This document shows positions 56,615 through 64,000 of a stretch of 64,000 nt of DNA, in pieces (within the stretch, counting starts at the first letter, position 1; the number at the start of each line of letters is the position of its first letter). The stretch is from Tetradesmus obliquus (taxonomy: Eukaryota > Chlorophyta > Chlorophyceae > Sphaeropleales > Scenedesmaceae): NCBI GenBank assembly GCA_030272155.1, contig CP126195.1, forward strand, positions 5,439,001 through 5,503,000, written 5' to 3'. The translations under genes and the position numbers were made by a program. The notes beneath the pieces are model-generated. The model had not been told where the DNA came from, made no database searches, and was given only the letters and a program-made list of their open reading frames with translations.

Positions 56615-59600
56615 ATGTATCTGACTACGCCATCGTTTTCTGAGGTGAGTACGGCGGGTTTGTGGGGGCGTTGTGCGAGTATGCAGCACCTCCTAGCACA
56701 GGACCCTCTCTCACCCCTGCACAATCTGGCTCTTGTTCGCCTGCATCACTGCAGACAACCTGTTTCCTGAGCACAAGACCCGACCACGAGACGCGAGCAG
56801 CCCCCCCCAGGCGTCAAGGCTGCACTGCGCAAATGAAGTGCAAGGTGATCAGACTTCCATTGTTCTGGATGTATTCAACTGAAGATGCAAAAAGTTATGC
56901 TGCCTTCACTTCGCCTGGTTTGCAGCAGCTTGTCGGTGTCGAGATGGCATGGTCCTGTTGTCCCCGGAGACTGTGTCCGTGCTACCGCCGCTGCTGTTAT
57001 TCTGCAACCTCAGCAAATTATTAGTGTTGGCTGCAAGCTGAAGGCGCCTCGATCCGGGGCTGCTGACATGCTTAAAACGTGCCAGACCTAGTCGACGTTG
57101 CTGTGCGTGTAGTTTCGGTCATGTAGTACTTTGTTTTGGTATATTGTGATTTGTAAACGCCTGCCGACGTACGCGATGTCCCTTTCATCTGGCACTAGTG
57201 CTCCAAGGTGCTCCGCTCAAGCCACCCCACGATCAGCACACTGCATGGTCTGCAAGCATCTGCTGCATTAAACATGGAAGCACCTCAGCGCAGAGTGCTC
57301 CGTTTGCGAGTGAAGCGCACAGCTGGGTTGACCAAGTGCTGCTGCATGGCTCACATGACGTACGTACCGCAACTGCTGCAGGTGCCCAACTGCAGCTGTG
57401 ACATCAGCCAAGCAAGCGCGTACTGCCAGCGCTTTGGCTACTGCTTGGAACACATCAGGGCACCTGTGGTGGTCATTGCAGGAAACCCAAACAGGTGAGC
57501 ACTGCATCTCATGCCTATTGGCATCCTGCATGCCGCCCCTGCTGTGCTATAACGCGCACAGTACAGTGCGGTACAGCGCCGGCAAGCTGCCTCTGCCGAT
57601 CCTTGCTACCCTGCATCGTTGAAACCCCTTCTTGCAATCACTCCTATGCAACTGTGCAAGTTTTGCGCGGGGCCATGTGCATAGCATCACCTGCTGTACA
57701 GCAAAAATGTGTGGTGCATGCCTAGCATGCTGCAGGCATTGATGGCCGATGTGCTTGCCTCACATGATGCTGGCATTCACACTCATGCCTTGCTCCACCT
57801 GCACAAACTGTAACATTGTAACACAATGCAATGCATACACCGCACACAACAACCGCAATGTTCTGCTAGCAGTGCGCCATGCTCCTCTGCGCGGGAGCGA
57901 CTATACTGACGTGCCACTGCTTGCTGTGCTGCTGCCGCTGCTGCTGCCGCTGCAGGTTCTGCCAGCAATGCGGCAAGTTCCAGCTTGTGATCGAGTTCGA
58001 GGAAAACAAGCGCAGCTGCAGGGCAGCACTCGCGCTGCACAACATGCGCCGCCAGGCACAGCGCTCCAGGCAAGCCATGCGCGCAGCAGCAGCAGCCGCA
58101 GCCACCGTCGCCGCCGGCGGAGACACCGCAGCGGCGGCAGCAGCAGCGCAGGCAGCATTCTTGAATAACAGGGACTTGCCGCCACATCTGCGAGATGCTG
58201 TCATTGGCTGGGAGGCTGGCAACCCAGCAGCAGCAGCAGCGCCAGCTGCAGGTCTGCAGCAGCAGCCAGTGGCGGAGCATGAGGGAGCGGCTGTGGCCCC
58301 TGCAGCTGCGGCAGCAGCAGCAGCGCACGCACCCGGCAATGCTGCTGCTGCTGCTATTGCTGGCGGTGAGCCATTAGCAGCAGCAGCAGTTGATGAGGGT
58401 GTGGCTGGTGATGTGGCACCGGCCCCTGCAGAGGCAGCAGCCGAGGAGGAGGAAGCTGCAGGCATGGCTGACATGGCAGCAGCAGAAAATGAGAACAACA
58501 ATAACAGCCTGCAGGACCTGGCGGCAGCAGCAGCTGGTGACGCTGACGCGACCCAGCAGCAGGAGCAGCAGAGGCAGCGGCGGCGGCAGCGCATCATTCA
58601 GCTGCGGGAGATGGTGCAGCAGCACCGCATGTGGCAGGCAGCCTTTGCGCAAGCACCAGCAGCAGCAGCTGCGGCAGCAGCAGCAGCTGCGGCAGCAGCA
58701 GCAGCGGCAACAGGAGATGCACCACCGCCTGCACTTCCACCTCCTGCACTTAGTGCAGCAGCAGCGCCAGCACCTGAAGCAGCAGCAGCAGCGGCTCCAG
58801 CTGCCGCCAATGGTGCTGCTGTGCCTGCAGCATACAGCAAGCAGATGCAGCTGCAGGACTTGCAGACAGCCATTGCTGTTGCGGCGGCTGCCGTGTCGGC
58901 TGCAGCGGCTGCTGCCTCCAAAGTAGCAACTGCTGCGCCAGCTGCTGCTGCTGAAGCACCGATCACAGCAAACAATAGCGCGAGCGGAGCCCGCGCGGCC
59001 ACATCTGCACAGCGGGGCGCAAGCACCAGCAGCGATGAGCAGCAGCAGCAGCAGGTGCCAGTCGTGGATGCCGCACTGGCAGCAGCATTGCCTGTGCCGG
59101 CGGCAGCAGCAGCGGCGCCGCTGGCAGCAGCAGCAACAGAGCTGTCGGCGCTTGCGGCAGCAGCAGCAGCTGCGCTGCGTGAGCTTGCTGCTGGCGGCTG
59201 TGCAGCTGACATGCTGCCGGGATCTGGATCTGGAACTCTGGACCTCGGGCGTGCTGTGTCAGATCCTGATCCTGCCGAGGCAGCAGCAACGGCAGTGCCA
59301 AGATCGGCCCACCAGGCGTTACATGCAGCTGGTGCTGCTGCTGGTGCCACGCGTATGTGGGGTCCTGCAGCAGCAGCAGCAGCAGAAGCAGTGGAGCCTG
59401 CATTTCATCATGCTGCTGCTGCTGAGCCTGCTGGCAATGCAGCGCATGATGAGGATGGATCTGACGTTTGCGGCGCAAGAGACGGCACCAGCCGCCGCAA
59501 GCACGCCAGCCACCACCAGGCCCACCACAGCAGCAAGGGTGGCGTCAAGAAGCAGCAGCACAAGCCAGCAGCACGCGCAGCGCGGCACATCAGCAATGCA

Positions 59601-59722
59601 GCCGCAGCGGCAGCAGTGCAGGAGGCTTCTTTAGCAGTGCAAGAGGCGCAAATGGCTGCAACACAAGCCTGCAGCGGAGGCATGGGTAGCTTTTGGCAGC
59701 GGTATGGCCACGGCGTGCTGGA

Positions 59723-59763
<41 letters not shown>

Positions 59764-59927
59764 ATGGCACCTCTATGTGGCTAAGCTACTACCCACACCC
59801 TCAGCAGCAGCAGCAGCAGCAGCCAGGGCCCGGCCAGCGCTCTAAGCGCAAGGCAGCAGCAGCAGCAGCACTTGATCTGATGCAGCCAGAGGATGACACA
59901 TACATGGCAAACATTGGACAGGGCGAT

Positions 59928-59960
<33 letters not shown>

Positions 59961-60219
59961 CCTGTGCACAAGATGCAGAAGGGTGACAGCAGCCCCGCCC
60001 AGCTGGCCAAACAGCAGCAGCAGCAGCAGCAGCAGCTGCTGTCTGGCGTTGCAGCCACCACCAGTGCTTTTGAGCAGGAGCTGCAAGCGCTGCTGGCTAC
60101 ATACGCACCAGACTTGGTAGCGAGCCGCGCAGCACCCGCAGCAGCAGCAGCAGCGGGGCAGCAGCCGCCAGATCGACTGGCAGGCCGCTACTCACTAATG
60201 CCGCCTCCGGCACCACGGG

Positions 60220-60257
<38 letters not shown>

Positions 60258-60704
60258 CCTGCAGAAGTGCCTGCACTGCCAGGCACTGCACTGGCAGCAG
60301 AGCCTGCTGTACTGACGCTGCAGCCTGTGAACACCAAAAAGCCACAGCAGCAGCAGCAGCAGCTGGTGATGCCGCCTGCTGCCCCTGCTGCTGGCACAGC
60401 CCAGCACGCTGTGATGCAGCAGGTGCTGGCTGCATGTGTGCCTGCTGTCGCCGCTGGCGCCGCTCCTGCTGCGCCTGCTGCAGCTGCTGTTGAGCTGCTG
60501 CCTACTGCTGAGCAGCTGGCTGCGATGCTGCGGGTGCTAGTAAACTCTGTTGCGCAGCAGAGCAGCGGGGCTGCGGCTGCCCCAGAAGCCGTAGCGTCAG
60601 CAGGGGGTGCGTCGAAGAGGGCGAGGGTGGATCACAGCACTGCTGCTGCAGCTGGTGACGAGGCGGCAGCAGCAGCTGCTGCTGCTGCTGGCGGAGGTGT
60701 CTGA
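56615..60704 (+). CDS. SBP-box transcription factor with long Ala/Gln-rich tail
   Basis: Four exons, 56615-56644, 56755-56844, 57382-57494 and 57956-60704, give 993 residues. The SBP DNA-binding domain occupies about residues 39-110 and is assembled from exons 2-4. First zinc site: C39-x4-C44-x16-C61-x2-H64. Second site: C80-x2-C83-x3-Q87-x11-C99, where the usual His is Gln. RFCQQC and EENKRSCRAALALHNMRRQ match the family, with fewer basic residues than usual in the nuclear-signal part. The intron in front of FCQQC is a conserved position in plant SBP genes. The other 880 residues are Ala-, Gln- and Pro-rich with only short complex segments (for example KKQQHKPAARAARH and GQRSKRKAAAA). The first two exons are small and least certain; they were chosen because MKCK/VPNC restores the first zinc Cys in phase. 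By family it acts in the nucleus as a transcription regulator; targets unknown. Confidence 0.83.
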
Positions 60705-63700
60705 ACCTGGATGTCGATGAGCTTTTGAGCACGGGTGGAGGAGCACTGAGGCATTACATGGGGAGTCCAATGTCTGTGGGCAATGTTTGATCTGCAAATG
60801 AAGGCTTTGAGCACAGGTGGAGGAGCGAGTATGCATTACGTATGTGTTACAATATCATTATGACTGTGGGCGATGTTTGATCTGCAAATGAGCGCTTTGG
60901 GGGCCCAACAACTGTCGCAGCGTGTTACAGGGGTGTGTTTCGTTGGGTATGGTGCATACTGTGTCGCATTTGCAGCTTCTGCTGCAACTGCGAACGCCGA
61001 GCAGTAAACTGTTGCTGTGGCTGCCATCAGCACACGCTAGCAGGCAACTTGAGGCAAGTGTCAACAAACCTGGCAGCCGTGGATGCTGCTCCCTGACTGC
61101 CAGATGGCGCTGCTAATTTCATGCCTAACTTGCCTCTGACTGCTCGTATTCTGTGCTTGCTAACGTATTTACTCTAGTACGTATGCACCTTGTCACACAT
61201 CTGCTGTCACATGTGTGGCTGTGCCACTCATGTGCTGTCATATGTGTGGCTTGGCAGCATTGCTCTGAGGTTTGTACATGCTCTATACGCGCTGCTATAT
61301 GTATATGCTCTAAATGCGCTGAGGTATGTACATGCTCTATATGCGCTCTTTGCAGGGGTGCCTTGGGTTGGGTGATGTGCTGTTCAATCGTGCTATAGGA
61401 ATGCACAGTATGGCTTACGCCATGTTGCCTGCATGTATTCCGCTTGGCGCTGTGTTGCGCTGCGCCGCTTATGCAGCTGGGTTGGGGGTGGGGGTGGGGT
61501 GTTTCATGCTGTATGGTTGGCGCAGTGCTCCGGGCATCAATGCTGCTCCTCTACAATTGGTTGGGCCCCTAAAACGGGTGGGCGATTTGAGGTGTGTTAG
61601 GTCTGCAGCTTCAGTGCAGAGGGGTCTCCTGGTTCTTGCTGTTCTGCTGGGTGTGTGGCGAGAAGAGGAGGTCCAGGGTTTCACAGTAGGTGGTGACAGT
61701 TTATGCTGAGCTGCTTAGCTGCTGAACCTGGCGGCGGAGTTGGATGCGTCACTTTCAGCTGGGTTGCGTTCCTTGTGTGTGTTGCGGCTGATGCGCTGCT
61801 GTTTGATAGCTGGTGGGTGTGCATTTCATGCTGGTGGAACTTTACATTCTCTGCTTTGATGGTGCATTTTGTGGCGTTTTGCAACGTGATGGGGGGTGCT
61901 GGCAGCCTGGCTGTGGATGCTGCACAGCGCTCTGCACACATTGCATTGCAGCATTCAACGCCGTGCGCTTTGGGCCGCACAGATGATCTATTTTGTGCTT
62001 CAAAACATTCTTGTGTGCATTCCATACGTCATGCGGAGGCTGCGTTTCGCAACTGCAGCCGGCCGTATGTTGTGAGCATCAGGCGTCACGGCCTTGTGCA
62101 CTTTTGCCTCACCACTCGCATGCCCGCTTAAGCGGCCACACATGCACCACTGCAGTACAATGTGTGTGAAAAGAAGAAAGAGGATGCATCCAGCGTTGTA
62201 TGCGGCTTTAATCAGCCGAGTGGCCGTCCGGCCTTCCATGCTATGGATGATGATGATGTTGTGTGCTGCTGCCCAGCACGCCAGGCCGCACGGCCATGGT
62301 ATCATGTGTGCAGGGGTGCCTTGGTTGTTTGAGCAACAGGTGGTTCCCCGTGAACGTGGCTGTGTTGCTCTCGACAGGCGACAGTGCTGCAATGTGACTC
62401 GGCCACCAGTGGAGTATGAGTTGCATGAAGCAGCAGATCAACAGGCCAGGTTTGCATGCACTGCTGCTGTAGTTTGTGCTGTGTGGTGCCGGGGGGTGTA
62501 CTGTGCTGCTGGGGTTGCATTCTTGTCTAGGCTATGTTGCATGAACTTGCCAGGGGCCGTTGCCGTCACTGCTCAGTTTGCACAGGACGCGTTTAGTCTG
62601 CATGCAGCTGCTTTACAGTTGCGTGTCTTGGGAACGGGGCCCATCTGGCATGCAGGGGGCGGCATGCATTTCTGGCTGGCCTGTGTAGGTTTTGGATTGT
62701 GGTGGTGGGGTTGAAGCTGTGGCAGTGTATGCTGCAGCAGCAGGGTGTATGTGAGTACTGCTGCGTGTATAGGGGTGCATTGAATCGTCTGGTGCGGTTG
62801 CGGTTGTGGAAGGAAGCACACAGTTTCCTTGTCCTGCTGTGGATGCGGTTGCTGCTGCATAGCATTGCTAGCATGATTCACAGCTGGCATTCAGACAGGC
62901 GGCATTCATTGCTCCGCAACAGCAGGCAGGAGAGCAATAGTATGCTGTACAGTGACCTGCGGCAGCAATCGTCACATGCACGGTTGTGAGCTCCTCCCCG
63001 CGCTGCTCCAGTTGGTGCACGGTGTGTGGGTTGTATTGCTGCAGCAAGGCACAGCAAGTTTTCTCCTGTCTCTCTCTCACACACTTGCACTGCTGGCCTG
63101 TGGTCTCCTTTGCAGCATTCTTGCTCCTCCTCCTGCTCCTCCTCCTCCTTTTGCTGCGCCGCTGCACGGCCAGTGAATGCCGCCAGAAACAGCTGGCGTG
63201 CTGCTAGTGCCCACGCATGCTGCCTGGTAGCTGCAGGCGTGGTGTGATGCATGGCAGGCAAACAGCTGGGGCTCTTTTGCAGTTCAGGGTTGGCCCAGCG
63301 GCTCAATTTGTGTCATGTTGCCTGTGTGGAACACAATGAGCCGAAAGACTGCTACGTTTGCTTCATACATGCTGTTAGTACGTCACTCTCTAAAGGTTGC
63401 AGAAAACTGTAGTCACGAGCTAGTACGTTGCTGTTTGTTACACACACTGCGGTTATGTGAGCTGGGGGTGACCTGCTTTGCACAGCTTGTGCTGCTGGCA
63501 TAGGACAATTCTTGTGAGCCAGCGGCACCTGAGGCATGCGCAGGTGAAGTTAGGAGACTACGGCTGCATTAAATGCAGTTGACAATGCTGCTGCTGCTGC
63601 TGTGGAGTCACCTCCCAGCAGTAGGCTGATGCATTCAACTGGTGTTTGGAGAAAGAGCAGGGTGCAACGCACGCGGGTGTGCATACATGCATGTGTGCAT

Positions 63701-64000
63701 TCCATGCCTCAGCGTATTGCACTTCTGCTGTTGAGCAAAAGCAGGGTGCCAGTAAGTGACAACAGCTGCTGGTGAGACAAAAGGTGACAATGCACGTGCT
63801 GTCTGATGCTTTGGCCAGCTAGGCTGCTTTTGGGCAGGCACGTGCAGGGTATCAATACATTGTTGCGGTTTGGTGTCTGTGTTGATCATTGCAGCAGTGT
63901 ACAGCAGGCCCAGCTGCTCTGCCTGTTGCACAGCGCTAAACCAGTGATGTGCATGTATAGGCAGTCGGCATGCTGCATATGCTGCCCAGCTCAGCAGCTG
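60705..64000. other. Right-end stretch without supported gene
   Basis: No domain, RNA gene or mobile element is recognised. Contains a TGTACATGCTCTATA(C/T)GCGCT-type repeat near 61273-61350, a GTGGGGGTGG patch near 61485, and a CTCCTCCTGCTCCTCCTC pyrimidine tract near 63125-63150. Open frames here look like chance frames. Confidence 0.45.
60716..60898 (+). repeat. Imperfect tandem repeat in the 3' flank of the SBP-box gene
   Basis: The segment GAGCA(C)NGGTGGAGGAGC...CATTAC...TGTGGGCNATGTTTGATCTGCAAATGA occurs twice, about 75-95 bases apart, starting 12 bases after the stop codon. Confidence 0.8.

Noticed and set aside
58598-59350. Minus-strand Ala-rich frame of 250 codons opposite the SBP-box gene
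   Set aside because: The mirror frame of GCA/TGC repeats is open by composition; no independent start context or motif.
61703-62131. Plus-strand hydrophobic frame of 142 codons
   Set aside because: Trp/Cys/Val-rich composition without signal, domain or conserved context; likely chance.

Overview
This is eukaryotic nuclear DNA, most likely from a chlorophyte green alga. I favour Chlorophyceae, with a Scenedesmaceae/Sphaeropleales-like genome as the best guess from sequence style alone. The basis is: multi-exon genes with GT-AG introns on both strands, very abundant CAG/CTG trinucleotide runs inside and outside exons, an SBP-box transcription factor (a green-lineage family), an extracellular protein with an SP/PPSP hydroxyproline-type linker, and TGTAA words a few hundred bases after several stop codons (the usual chlorophyte polyadenylation word). 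The species cannot be fixed from the window.

I rebuilt eight genes exon by exon. In each model the exon phases agree and the coding length is a multiple of three. Left to right they are: (1) a fucosyltransferase-like type II membrane glycosyltransferase, 699-3157 (+); (2) and (3) two tandem 13-exon secreted sulfatases, 4736-12145 and 12685-20546 (+); (4) a TBL/PMR5-type polysaccharide O-acetyltransferase-like protein, 20984-24625 (+); (5) a Gal-3-O-sulfotransferase-like PAPS sulfotransferase, 25749-27926 (-); (6) a second copy of the glycosyltransferase, 29130-31675 (-); (7) a diverged third glycosyltransferase, 35518-38972 (-); (8) a very large Cys-rich secreted wall/matrix protein with an SP linker, 42232-53188 (+). 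A ninth gene, an SBP-box transcription factor, lies at 56615-60704 (+). The remaining stretches (3.2-4.7, 24.6-25.7, 27.9-29.1, 31.7-35.5, 39-42.2, 53.2-56.6 and 60.7-64 kb) hold no gene I can support.

Taken together, genes 1-8 look like a physical cluster for building and remodelling a sulfated, possibly fucosylated and acetylated extracellular glycan: glycosyltransferases add sugars, the sulfotransferase and acetyltransferase decorate them, the two sulfatases remove sulfate, and the Cys/Pro-rich protein is a possible wall scaffold. This functional link is inference from family membership and proximity.

The most unusual structural feature is that many introns contain decayed partial copies of the adjacent exon edge together with its splice site, often as regular tandem arrays (exact 120-bp and 100-bp periods in two cases). 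Some arrays occupy the same intron in both sulfatase paralogs. The decoys occur on both the acceptor and the donor side and explain most of the broken, repeated reading frames in the window.
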